Assembly (NCBI GenBank): GCA_964017195.1
Contig: OZ024890.1
Coordinates: 68,625,376-68,689,375 of the forward strand
From: Siderastrea radians
Lineage: Eukaryota > Cnidaria > Anthozoa > Scleractinia > Rhizangiidae
Length of the DNA stretch: 64,000 bases
Reading direction: 5' to 3'
The notes beneath the pieces are model-generated. The model was not told where the DNA came from. It made no database searches and saw nothing but the letters and a program-made list of their open reading frames with translations. Positions 12,443 through 23,731 of this stretch are shown here, one piece after another; position 1 is the first letter of the stretch, and every line of letters starts with the position of its first letter. The translations under genes and the position numbers were made by a program.

Positions 12443-13306
12443 ATGAGAGAAACACCGATGCACAAGACAGACAGCAGTTTACTCCCACTGCGCCGTAAAA
12501 TTTCACCTCCAACGATTTTGAACTTTGAATATCACGTCGCGGAACAAGTTGACGGCGATAAGGGAATCACGAATACAGCCGGCAAAAAGGAACGCTTGCT
12601 TTCCGCTTCTTCTAGGAGCATTTCCAGTTCAAAATACGAGCCAAGTTCATCCGAAAGATGTCTAACCCCGCCATTCACACCACCCGCAAACAACGAGAGT
12701 CGCGGAAACTTCACGCAAAGTTTCCTCTCAAGAAGACCTTCAGAACATTTCCTCGAGGTCTTGGAAGCGCACAAACAAGGGACGACTTTACCTAAAGTGC
12801 TATCCGCAACGTCTTTGCCGCCATTACGAAAACCGATTCATGGAGAAGCCGATTCATCTGAAAGAACTCCTGGAGTAACTAAAATTACATTTAGTGGGAG
12901 TGTTTGCAATGGAGCCTTTTCCCGCCCAGCTGAGTGCTGTGAAAGTCAACTGCTTCTTGTGTCTGGGGGGAGAAAGGGGTCTATAACACCGAACCATGCA
13001 AACGGGAAGATTCTTCGAAAGACCAACTCTCTGCCTTTGATTAAAACATGTTCTGCCCTTACAAATGGATTAGTTGACCTAAACGGTTCCTTTTTTCAAA
13101 ACCGCACAAAATCCGCTATCTTTAAACAGGAAAAGACGCAAGACGAGTCTGAACGCGCGCGTTCACCCTTTGATGAAAATTTAGAATTAGAAGAGATAAA
13201 CGATATAATCGAAGTTTTTGATGAAGACGAGGAGGACCAAGACTTGGAAAAGTTCAGTATGATTTGTCAATGGTTAAAAGAGTGTGAAGAAGCACAAGTT
13301 ACGTAG
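12443..13306 (+). CDS. Unrecognised 287-residue acidic-tailed protein
   Basis: A single open exon encodes an unrecognised protein. The frame is open further upstream (to 12266), but the first well-placed ATG is at 12443 (AAAATGAGA, purine at -3); a splice acceptor TTGATTACAG at 12357-12366 leaves a spliced 5' exon possible. The protein has no transmembrane segment. The middle is rich in Ser, Pro, Arg and Lys (phosphorylation-like, probably disordered). Near residue 260 it turns strongly acidic (EVFDEDEEDQD), then ends in FSMICQWLKECEEAQVT. That last piece looks like a short amphipathic helix and resembles the ends of the proteins at 47588-48457 and 54097-54747. Likely intracellular and adaptor-like, which is inference only. 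Confidence 0.7.
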   Translation: MRETPMHKTDSSLLPLRRKISPPTILNFEYHVAEQVDGDKGITNTAGKKERLLSASSRSISSSKYEPSSSERCLTPPFTPPANNESRGNFTQSFLSRRPSEHFLEVLEAHKQGTTLPKVLSATSLPPLRKPIHGEADSSERTPGVTKITFSGSVCNGAFSRPAECCESQLLLVSGGRKGSITPNHANGKILRKTNSLPLIKTCSALTNGLVDLNGSFFQNRTKSAIFKQEKTQDESERARSPFDENLELEEINDIIEVFDEDEEDQDLEKFSMICQWLKECEEAQVT

Positions 13307-15880
13307 CAGCTGGGTTTCAAAGAAATATTCAGGAAATTATCTGTCAAAGTCGGTTTTTGTGTACTTTCCTTGCATGCATACTGCGGGATATGAGGACCCG
13401 GTTTCTGTAATTAACTGTATATTTATATACCGTGTCAACCTAAATGGAAAGAATAGATCCTTTTAAGGGTTGTCAACACCACAGTGAATACAATGGAGCA
13501 CCTTTAAATTAGTTGAGCTTCCAAGTTTGAGATTTGTTAGGAGGATTTACATCAGGCGAAAGTGTTGGGTGGGGACGCTAAAAAGGTCTTAACATCCTAG
13601 TCACTGGATTCGTTTCTTTTCCGCCTCTTATTGCCAGAGTTGCGCTACCAAGATCTTTGCATTAAAACGAGTTTGAACTCTCAGACACGAAAATTGTACT
13701 AATGTTCACTAATGTTAAAGTGCTTTATTCAGCATATAGTATCAAAGGTCTATCTTGTATCAAGTAGACAACCGCAAAACCTTTGAGAGGTCGGATTAGG
13801 TCAAACTGCGTTGCAGACAGAGGCCTTGGTTCTAGGTATTGCTTTAGTTAATCGCCTTTGATATGAACATGATATGCAAAGAAGCAAAGTATGAAGAAAT
13901 TAAGAGGATCAAGGACTATTCTTTCCTGTTAGGTTTTCACTTTTTGTGATCGTGATGTGCAGTGTGTGTGTGTGACCCGGCGTGTCCTTCGCATACCAGC
14001 AAATCCGCTCTTAATCACGCCATGCTCCCCTTCGGTTGGAACGCGCAAGGGACATTGCTTTTAAGATGTCCATTGACAAAATATACGTAAAATAGTAAGA
14101 ATTGTATTGCAACTACGTGCAGTTTCCTTTTTCTCTTGGATGGGGAAAAGAAACCCAGTCCCACGCGAAAAGGGATAAATTCCGGGTGGAAATTCCAGCT
14201 TCTCTCTCTAAGAGGAAAACAGCGGCTAACTTGTAGTCTAAATTTGTTACAATCCATAAAATATCGAAAATTGTCAGGATCGTGTGTATTAACATTTTCT
14301 TACATGTACAGTAAAAAAACAAGGGACGCGACGGTCGACCTCCGCGCAGAGTTTTATTTACGTCTCCGCCTGCTATAAAGTTGGCGCTTATTTGTTGTTT
14401 CTGCCCATGAGAGGAAAGGACTGTCTTTCTTGTTTAATTTCCTGAGCTGGGTGGTCTTTAAATATTTACTTTTCATTCAGTTATTAAAAAAGATCCAGCT
14501 CTTATCCCTAGATGTGTTAAGCGTTTATCGCGATCGGCTCTGTATATAATTTTGGATAATGTCAAGAGTGTTATATCGTGACTCAGAGTTAAGCTGGCCT
14601 TGAATGAACAAAAATAAAGAAAATTATCTAGTATAAGCTTTCCATTGTTTTAGGTGAAAAGATACTTGATAATTATTAAATATGCGGGATGCACTGTCAG
14701 TCTTGCCTGAGGCAAGCATTACTTACAGTACGACTTCCCAACCGGGGCCACGTATACATTGAAAACTAGTCACATTTGCAGGGCAAAATACGGAATATTA
14801 GCTAATTCTAAGTCGAAATGAAGTTGATTTGGTTTTCTTTGGCTCCGGTTGTAATAGCCGCACTGTAATTAGCAAAATTGCGAAAGTTGGGAGTTGGAGG
14901 AGCTGATGAATCCAAACAACACTAAATTCTCCTTCACAGTATTGTCCTGAAATTCGTGAAAATCGAGTTCAGTGGAATGTCATTTCTCGTTGTCTTCGAG
15001 GAAAGATGTCTTCTTTCCATACTGTTTTGTAGTCGTTTCCGAAATATTCTGGTCTTAATTGTCTATTTGACAGATTTTCCCTGGCATTTCTTAATAAACA
15101 TGATAAATATTGTAAATTTTGCCCGCGTAGACCTTCGCGGCAAGTTTCAACTTCCGTGGTCGACTCCTCAGTGTGAATGTGGGGCTCGCTATAGCGGGAG
15201 AGTACTTTATTACAATCAGTTGCATATGATCATCATCAAGACTCGGCAGCATCAGCTGTGTCTCGAGCTCCACTGTTGAGACCTCTTTAGACCGGCGTCA
15301 CTGCGAGTTCCACGACTGACTGGACTCCTGCTTGTTGCTGCAAACTGTAAGAGGTCAACGCAGGTGAGAATGGGCTCTGAAAGCTTTGACGTGCATTCAG
15401 TGGTTCCCACAAGATGTACGAGTGGATAACTACTGACAGTTACTTACTATTTTATTACCACAATGCAATTCATTCGGGTGGAAATTCACGCTTCGGCGTT
15501 TTACTAGTCTTTCACACTGTGAGAGTGGAAAGTGGAGCGTCAATGCAAAAAGAAAGTAAAGAAAGGGTCTTCCAGAAGGAAATGGAACAAAGGGCTACTC
15601 GTTTATTTCCCGTGTTCCTGTACAGAAAAAAACTAGTCTCCTTCAGGTCTTCAGGGCCACTGCTCCCAGGAGGTAGGAACGACTCCCACATTCAAACTGT
15701 TCGGAATGTTCTTTGAATTTCCACTGAAAATCTCTTGTCTGCATGGTTGAAATTCGTTTTCACGCCCTAAAGTGTGTCCATCAATTGAAGCTACTAAAGC
15801 AGCTTATTTTTTGTGGTATTGCTTATTATAACGTATACTTTTGTCTTTGTATGTACTGTGCAAGAAGTCTAGGAGAAATC
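13307..15880. other. 3' flank and non-coding sequence
   Basis: Contains a short (TG)n patch near 13960. The frames at 14015-14378 and 14956-15716 have no domain, overlap antisense frames, and lack splice context. No gene supported. Confidence 0.45.
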
Positions 15881-15882
15881 CT

Positions 15883-15957
15883 AAAGTGTAACCACTGAAA
15901 TAAAGGCTATTGAGCAGCGGTTCCCTATGGTGCTGTTTATTACGCTGTGTAAGGTGA
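15883..15957 (+). repeat. Single copy of the dispersed ~105-bp repeat
   Basis: Reads CTAAAGTGTAACCACTGAAA, then GGCTATTGAGCAGCGG and GGTGCTGTTTATTACGCTG, in the same order as the tandem units at 43715-44250. Confidence 0.6.
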
Positions 15958-16842
15958 CGGCTTTCTCCCATGAGTTTTTGGATAAGTCAGAAAATTTAAA
16001 ATTTGAATTGACGGGGGGGGGGGGGCTTAACACTAGTACTGTTTGTTTTTCAATCTTAATTCTCCGAGTACAACTTTTGAAATATTTAGTTTGGTAATAT
16101 TAGAAATTAAATCGTTACAAGAACTTCGAGCATCCTCGACAGTCCCACACAGTGCTAGTCAAGCCACCTCCTGTCCTTTGTTACTTAACAGTTCACTCTT
16201 GAGCTGCGGTCAGCACCTGCTTAATGCTCAACTTTTGATTAAAGTCAAGTGCCTAAGAATTGGAGATTGAAAGAGAAGTACTTGGTATAGTCTAGGCTGG
16301 AATTCTGATGTCAAATATTCTGGATCGCTATTAAAGAAGCGGTCGAGAAAACTGACGGTGCAGGTCACTGGAAAACGACTGCACTGCAGCTGGGACAGCT
16401 ATTACCGTGCAAAGTACTTTTAGCAAAACGCAACATTACGAAGTTGTTTAATTCAGAATGATGGAGCTTTTTAGCGATCCAGGAATTCTACACTTACTTT
16501 TCACTTTCGTTTAGTTAATACGGACATTTAGTAGACAAGTTTTTGCGATGAGTCAAGGTAGGGGAGAGACATTTCAACTGTCAACTATGAAGAGGGTGCT
16601 TATCTCTTGGAATTTGTATCGACGGTGCGAGGCCCAACTTAACCTTGTCCCTTTTTCAGGCAAAAGTTACTGATTTTGTAGGCCTTATTTGAGACGAAAC
16701 CTTCAAAATCTTTTTCATTTTCAGACTAAAAACAATACCCTATTTGAGACAAAAATGGCAAACTCTATGGCCCAAATATAGACCAACGAGAGCAGTTTAA
16801 AAATCATTGTCTGTGGGGCCGAACTTTCAGGTGTTTGTCCTT

Positions 16843-16985
16843 TAGAGATAGAGATAGATAGTTTATTAAAATTAAAATTGCAGCCAGAGGCTGAATTATA
16901 TTAATTTTTACAAGAAAGAATAAAATCTATTAATTATAAGAATAAAAACTATAATATCGTCTAATTACAATTACTATATATAAAA
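16843..16985 (-). repeat. Probable retroelement 3' tail
   Basis: On the minus strand an AT-rich segment ends in AATAAACTATCTATCTCTAT, a polyadenylation-like signal followed by short tandem repeats. This is how many non-LTR retroelements end. No coding part remains, so the family is not determinable. Confidence 0.3.
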
Positions 16986-17179
16986 GTGTTCATGAGTCTC
17001 TTAGTCTTGGCCATGGGAATATTTGCACCTTTGCACCTCGTTGTCGAACTAAACTTTAACTAAAGTATCGAAAATCGTTGATCATGACAAATCTTACTCG
17101 TTTGAGACTGATTTTGGTTGATTTATCAGGTTTAATGCAAAAAAAGAACACATTTGAAACAAAATGTCCTTTTCTTTAA

Positions 17180-17800
17180 CTCCTTACCGTCAGCGTTTTT
17201 CCCTTAGAAAAACGCATTTTTTACCGCTAAGGCGGTTTTTGAAGTGCTATGGTGCCAAATGCCACTAAACTTTGCTACAAAAGCGTTTTCTTACATTTTA
17301 GCTCAATTTTGAGCCAGCTTCTGTTGAAAATTGTACATTATTTTGGTTTCAGGCATGCGCATAAGCCAAAATTTGGACTTTGGAAATTTTTTTTTTTTTT
17401 TTTTTTTTGCTGATTCATTTCTAATTTTTTCTCGCTTCTTTTGCTTTCCTTTTTCTCTCCCTTTCTTTTCTCTTTATCTTCTACCCTTTATCACCTTTCT
17501 ATCCACTGGAAAAGTTTTGGCCTCAGTCCTTCTAAAAACCTGGAAATGGAACATTGATCAACTAGGTGACTTGGCCTATTTTACCACCAACTTTGCAGCC
17601 AAAATTGGACACGTTTTTCTGGTATAGCTCTGCCAGGATTTGGTCGATATTCAAAATGGACACACGTATGGATGGATCTGTCCTTGCTGTGCTAGCTGCT
17701 TATCAAAACAATCTGGTGACGTCAAAAATGATGACGTCACAAGTGGCTGAATGGTTCCCGACTTCGACGTCGGGAAAATACAACTCTTGACGGAAAAGAG
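17180..17800. mobile_element. Possible 621-bp inverted-repeat element, TTAA-flanked
   Basis: The left end CTCCTTACCGTCA and the reversed right end CTCTTTTCCGTCA match at 11 of 13 bases, and both are preceded outward by TTAA (17176-17179 and 17801-17804). That would fit a piggyBac-type target site, but the inverted repeats are short and imperfect. It includes a ~24-base poly-T tract. The open frame at 17331-17627 crosses poly-T and is not believable. Confidence 0.35.
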
Positions 17801-18072
17801 TTAATAAACATTTTGACTTCTTTTTTTTTCAAAAGGTGTACTACAGTTTGTTTAAGCCGGGAAGGGGTGTCTAGGTTCAGGCGATACGTGCGTGGATTTG
17901 TCAGGAAGAATTCCAATCCGTTTGAATTAACCATAAATTTTGCAATTGGGGCCAAAAGTGGACTCAAAAGGTTTGCCTGATAAAGGCGCAACCTCGGAAT
18001 TCGTAAAGCACTGTTACGTAAGAACGTCAAGACGACGTCTTTCGACTATTGGTCTGTCCACAAGTAATTATC

Positions 18073-18299
18073 GGCAAGAACGTCATGCTAGCCCACATAT
18101 AAGGCACTAATGTGAAGGTAAGTGAGTACAAGTGAAGGAAAGTGAGTACAAATGAAGGAAAGTGAGTACAAATGAAGGAAAGTGAGTACAAGTGAAGGAA
18201 AGTGTATGTTAGTGGTGCGTTAATCAGTTGGTGTATATATTCATATAGGATTGTAATGTTATTAGTGCCTTATATGTGGGCTAGCATGACGTTCTTGCC
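18073..18299. mobile_element. 227-bp MITE with 8-bp target duplication (hAT-type)
   Basis: Perfect 38-base terminal inverted repeats start GGCAAGAACGTCATGCTAGC. They are flanked by an exact 8-base duplication, TAATTATC, at 18065-18072 and 18300-18307. An 8-bp duplication is characteristic of hAT (and P) elements. The inside is not coding and contains a 20-bp minisatellite. The perfect arms indicate a recent insertion. Confidence 0.85.
18112..18205. repeat. 20-bp minisatellite inside the MITE
   Basis: About four and a half copies of AAGTGAGTACAARTGAAGGA, nearly identical, occupying the left-centre of the MITE at 18073-18299. Confidence 0.85.
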
Positions 18300-18796
18300 T
18301 AATTATCGAAGTTTGCTCTGAATCACTAAGATGGATCTTACGGAGGAGAGCTGATTATAGAAAATTTTGAATACATGTGAGCAGATAACTACCTTATAAG
18401 GCAGAATAAAATGAGAACACTGACATTCGAATGAGCAGAACAATGACTCTGCACGTGAGCCGTGCACGTGAGCCCTGCACTGGTTCTGCAATGCATTGTC
18501 TGCATGTAAAATGAGAGCACCGGGAGCACTTGAAGCCAGTCGAGTCTAGTCAGTGGCAAAGGAGAAAACCGGAGAAAAGATCGAATTACACTTAGCGTCT
18601 TTTTCTAGAATCTTTTGAATAAAAAATTATATAAGACAAACGAAAGAAATATGCTTGTATATAAAAAACGCTTTTGGAAATGTACGTTGCAAAAATATGA
18701 AATTCCGTGCTATCTGTTCCTGGTTGACGTATAAAAGTCATTCCACCGGTTAATTGAACCTGAAAATAGAAAATTACCTCACGCAATTTTCCAAAA

Positions 18797-18821
18797 GAAA
18801 GATCTCGAAGCGATCTTTCTA
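18797..18821. repeat. Short perfect hairpin
   Basis: AGAAAGATC and GATCTTTCT form a 9-base stem with a 7-base loop. Diverged relatives of the same sequence occur near 18915 and 19530, so this is more likely a piece of a dispersed repeat than a functional RNA structure. Confidence 0.4.
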
Positions 18822-19715
18822 ATCATGTAAGAAGATACAATTTGGACTTTGTTCTGTTTGGGAGGTATATTGATATATCTTAAGTTCGTAGCGTGATCAA
18901 AATTAAAACTTTCTTTCAAGGAACGATGTCGAAGAGACCTTCTAGGATGTGCCAGTTTAGCTTAATGTTAAAACTTGCGATTTTGAGCAGCTCTGCAGGT
19001 ACAGCCGTGTTCACGTTAATCCCTCTCATGAGAAATTAACCTTGTTGAACTGCAAACAAAACAACCTTTAATCAGTAAAAATGTCCGACCGGAAGCCGGA
19101 AATTCTTGTTGAACCCTATTAAACCTTGGATTTTTTTTGCCACAAGCCTGCGTATCAGCTGTGTTCCAGAGACAGCTTGATACTGAAAAGCACGGTAACC
19201 GGACTAAGAGATTAGCCATGCAAAAAAGTTTGAGAGCTTGTGGAAAGAATGGGAAGATCAATCTGGGAGGAACTCTCATCATAAAAATTGAGGGTGTGTT
19301 CCTCGGAAATTTAGGGGATCCCCTGAAGAGTATTCTTTAGTCAAGCTAAGAGACGAATTTAATAAACTAGGGAACAAAAAGAAAATATTAAAAAAAAACA
19401 CATTTGCCTTTTTCCGGAATTTGGAAACCTATAACCTCGTAATTATAGTTATAGATTTATGACTGATGGTGAAACAGCTGAGACTACGCATTTCTTTACA
19501 TTTACCTGCGAAACTCACTTTTGAACGTTTCGCAAAAGAACGATCTGGAAACGGCGACCTTTCATGCTATACGCTATGTATCAGTAGAAAGATAATATTT
19601 ATGATTTTGATTTCGGCGGCATTCTCCTAAGCAGAATATATCCCTCAAGCCTGGAAGATTAACCGAAATGAATGACTCATTCTTATCAGCAAAAAATTTC
19701 CGGCTGGAGGGAGAT

Positions 19716-20085
19716 CCGGGGGGGGACTCCCATATGAAAGTGACGGGGATGCTCGTCGTCTCGCTTAGGGGTGTAAATTGCAGATTTTGGTCTCGCTTAG
19801 GGTTTCCAGGACGGAAAGCCAACATTTTTACCCATACAGGTATCGCTTAGCTTTGTGCGTAAAGAAATATCTATATGAAAAAACCAAACGCCGTCAATTT
19901 TTAGCGTCAATCTTTAGCGCATTTCAAATCGCTGTAACTTTTATTTGGTTGTCTGTTTTAGCATGGTCTCTTTTAGGGGTCAAATAAAGCCTGAGCCACG
20001 CCCAGTTTGGTCTCCTTTAGGGGTTTAATTCTAATTTTCCGACGAGCATCTCCGTCACTTTCATATGGGATTCCCCCCCCCCCGG
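19716..20085. mobile_element. 370-bp MITE-like element with ~43-bp inverted ends
   Basis: Left end CCGGGGGGGGACTCCCATAT continuing through GAAAGTGACGGGGATGCTCG; the right end is its inverted copy with a longer C run. Just inside both ends, related CTTTAGGGG / CTCGCTTAGGG motifs recur. Target duplication is not clear because the ends are homopolymers. No coding capacity. Confidence 0.75.
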
Positions 20086-22866
20086 CACTGAGATATTTAC
20101 AGGTTTCCCTACTTAACGTAGTCTCCTACGCAGCCGGAATATTTGGGTCCCTAGCGGGCTTTGATTTCACTTTATTTGATGTCTGCTTTGAAACTGTGAT
20201 ACGGCTGGCTTCCACGTTAGCGCTCGAGACCAGCGCTCGCGCGTAGCGATCATTTGGAAAGGTCACTTGACACGCAGTTATTCAGCGATTGAACAAAGAC
20301 TGTAAACTTAGTACACTCAGCCTGCTTTCGACCGCTCGGTTTTGGGAAAGGTAACCATCGCTTGTGATATTTGCATTGCTTGCATTGTAAAACAAGCCTG
20401 CATAGCAGTAGCCTGAGAGCGCGAAAGCGAACTCAGAGGCACAATTTAAAATTTCCACCGTACTGCACGCATCCGGTATCAACCATATAAGAGGAGATAA
20501 CAAAAAAGGATAATCTTCTCACTGGGTAAGCATTATGGGATTGTTATATCTCGGAATGGGAAGGTACTTCCCTTTTATAAGCAATATAAAAACGTATGGA
20601 TCTTGGCCAAGGGGTTTACATTTTAGTCCTTTACTATTTTGATCTCAAAACAGGGTATGTTTTGCCTACTAGTCTAAAAAAGGTTGCGATTTTGCGGCCT
20701 GCATGGGGAAAAATGCCATCTGCACCCTCCAAACCTAAAATTGTGTCACTTACATCGAGCGCATGAAAAAGGGAACGTTTTCCTTAAGATACTGGCTTCC
20801 CATGCAGAGGGAAAATCTTTGCTTTTTAATTCTACTATACCACTAAGAGGATTATGGAGTACTTTCAGGATCAATTGTTTAAATTTTGGATAAATATCTT
20901 AGTATAATTTTACTCTTTCTAGAACAGTAAATGACTTCTCCCACCCTTCTTTAAAGTTTCCACGGTGAGCAAAACGAGATCTAGGCGGATCGTTGTTTGG
21001 GGCAAGGTACCATACACGGATTGCGTGCAAAGTACGTGGTGCGTTTTTTCCAGCGAATTTTGCAGCTGATGCCATGGGAATGCGGCTTAACCTTTCATAG
21101 TCTCAAGAGATTCTGAAACCAAAAGTAAGGAAACGACTTCAGATTTCGTTTTCCAACATTAAAAAGCAATCAGCACCATTCAATAGCAATGCTGACTCAA
21201 AGAGCTATCATTTGAATGGTTACACTCTAAGATTTTATTGACAGATTTAAAAGTTAGAATGGCGTGTTATTATACAGCTCAAGGTTTACCGAATGTTTTT
21301 GCTGGGGAAGTCTCGTCCTTTTACGCTAGAGGCTGCAGTTTTAATTAGCAGAGACCATCCTTTTTTGCATACGCAAGAAACGAACTAACATAGTTTTCTG
21401 ACTCTGATGAAGGCTGGTGTTGCCGAAAGGTCGTATATTTGCGTTGAAACTTACATTTTTCTGTGTGCGCAGTCATCTTTTGTATTATCTAGAAACCACG
21501 CATAACCAGGCGCATATCACATGATATTCTCATGGCAAGCAAAGAAATGACTTCTCCTGCTTATGTTAGTTTCCTTTAAGTTTTCGTACAAAATATATAA
21601 TAATAATGACACCTTGTTACATTTCCAAACAACAATAAAACTCCCTGCTTAATACTGTTTTCACCTTGATTGATAAGAAGAGCAATGGAAAAAGAACCAA
21701 GCAACACTTGGCTGAGAAAAGAAATTATCGGTGGGGGCACATTACAAAATCGTCGGGAGAGCGACAAAATCAACTTCATTGTTATGTCAAAGCTTTTACT
21801 CAAACTTACAGACTTACTAGTGGGAGATAACAGAAGGAACTTTCAACAAAGAGACCTCAAGTAATAGGGTGGAACTACAACCGGTTACCAGTCGGGGAAT
21901 TCGACAAATTTCAACTGAGCGCGTGCGAAGCAGAACGTTTTTCTCACGAACTTTTGAACTCACGTGGGAGAAATATGCGGTTTTACGCTGTCTAATCCTC
22001 AAATTTATTGCTGATTTATTGGTAAGAAGATTATTACGGTGCAATCCTCTGTGTCTATTTTGTGCTTAAAGGAGAAGCAGAGCCTGGGCCAAGCTGTATA
22101 ACGACAGACTCTAAACAGAATCAGTCCTCATAAGAGGGGGCTGGTACTGTTTAAAAGCTACACAGCAACATGCGTCCACCGTTATCTAGCCTACATGAAA
22201 GGCGCTGAAATGGTAGGGAAATGGTAGGCAGGCTAAGGGTTTATCCACGATTTTTGAGCGGTATTTAACAGAAAAAAGTATAGACTTTGACTAGCAGGCT
22301 CTGCAAAGGGCACCAGTAAGTATGTCTACTGGTCTGCCTGTGCATAGATGGTTTCTAGGGGTAAGGTCTAAACACAGTCTCTGTAAGAGCATAACAGGAA
22401 GGACGTGCTTGTGAAAGAGGACGAGTTGGCTGATCTCCATGGAAAAAAATATTTTATCGTCATACTCTGGCACGTGTAAAGCAGAACGTTTCTCTGATCT
22501 GAAGGTCTTTGGTATCTGAAGTAGGAGAAAATTGCGGTTTGACCCTTGGAATCTGATAAAAACAATGTAATTGGGCTGTGTAAGAGTTAATCCTTTCTAA
22601 GCTTTGTCTACAAAAAGGATTTAACAGTTTTTTTTCTTGAACATGACTCGCGTTTATGGCTCTCTTTGTCTGTACTCGCCTTATCTGGATAGCGAAGCGC
22701 ACTAATTTTGAGTTATGCCAATTGAGCCCGATCGTCAGAGATACGTTTGCTGTAAGCGGTCATCTTCACTGCAACAAATCTTTGCCTGGAAGCGTTTTGT
22801 GTCTACTCCCTCTGAAGTTTTTCTGCGCGTAAACGTCTCCTATATATTTCCTTACCTGAAGTTAAA
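20086..22866. other. Non-coding; diverged pair of ~70-bp repeats
   Basis: No exon is supported. Segments at about 21925-21995 and 22475-22545 share the order CGAAGCAGAACGTTT / TAAAGCAGAACGTTT ... GGAGAAA ... TGCGGTTT and appear to be diverged copies of one dispersed sequence. Confidence 0.35.
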
Positions 22867-22870
22867 TTAA

Positions 22871-23271
22871 GACGGATTCCGCTCAACGTTCGAGCAATAA
22901 GTGCAAAAATTATTTACCAAAAAACTACTCATAGCACGGTAACATTTTAAATGCTATTTGAAACGTCTCACTCTAGTTCACTTGCCCAAGTGACCCCGCG
23001 ATGAAATTCTCAAGCATTCTCAAGAAAATTAATTTCAAATCTCGTAAAAGTATGCTAAAAACGGGCGCCATTTTGTTTTGAACTGACATGAAGCGTCTTT
23101 TTAATTGAAATATTGATAACTTCAAATCCAATTTTCTCTCGCGGGGTCAGCTTGGGAGCAAAAGTAACGATAAGTTCTTCTTATCTGTTCTCAAAATGTG
23201 ACAGTGCTGCAAGTATTTTTTTGGTAACTTAATTTTTGCACTTACTGCTTGAACGTTGAGCGGAAATCGTC
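22871..23271. mobile_element. 401-bp MITE-like element with ~58-bp inverted ends, TTAA-flanked
   Basis: Left GACGGATTCCGCTCAACGTT and reversed right GACGATTTCCGCTCAACGTT continue in similarity through AAGTGCAAAAATTA and TTACCAAAAAA. The element is bordered by TTAA at 22867-22870 and 23272-23275. TTAA is the classical piggyBac target, but a TA duplication would also be consistent. The interior, with GCGGGGTCA near one side and TGACCCCGCG near the other, gives a second internal inverted pair. Non-coding. Confidence 0.75.
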
Positions 23272-23731
23272 TTAACTGTTAATCTCAATACATTAAAAAC
23301 AAAGCTTGGTACACAATAATATCAATGAAAATTAACTTTGATCGTGAAATTACCCGAATACGAAACCCTGATGAGCAATACACTAAAAACATGAACAAGA
23401 ATCTTTTGGATTCTACTGAAAACGGATGGAGAATAGATTGATTGACTAAAAAAGCAAAAAACGACATGAGAAACAATAATAAACTTAACCAGCAATTTGT
23501 CAAAAAGAGAAGAAGTTCGTTCTCGTTTTTTTTTTTTTTTGTTTAATTCGTTCGTGACTGGTGTTCCTGCAGTTTGACGTCGGGAGAGTAAGATAATCTG
23601 TTAAGAGGACTATTTTTGAGTTGTGGAGCAATCAGCTCTGGCTTCTAGTTTGCCTCGATGTCTTAGATAACCCCCATCTGGCCCTCTCCCTACTTTATGC
23701 ATGGTAGAACAAACGGCCTTATGTTCTTTAA

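Noticed and set aside
17331..17627. 98-codon frame with poly-Phe
   Set aside because: It crosses a long poly-T tract inside a probable repeat element.
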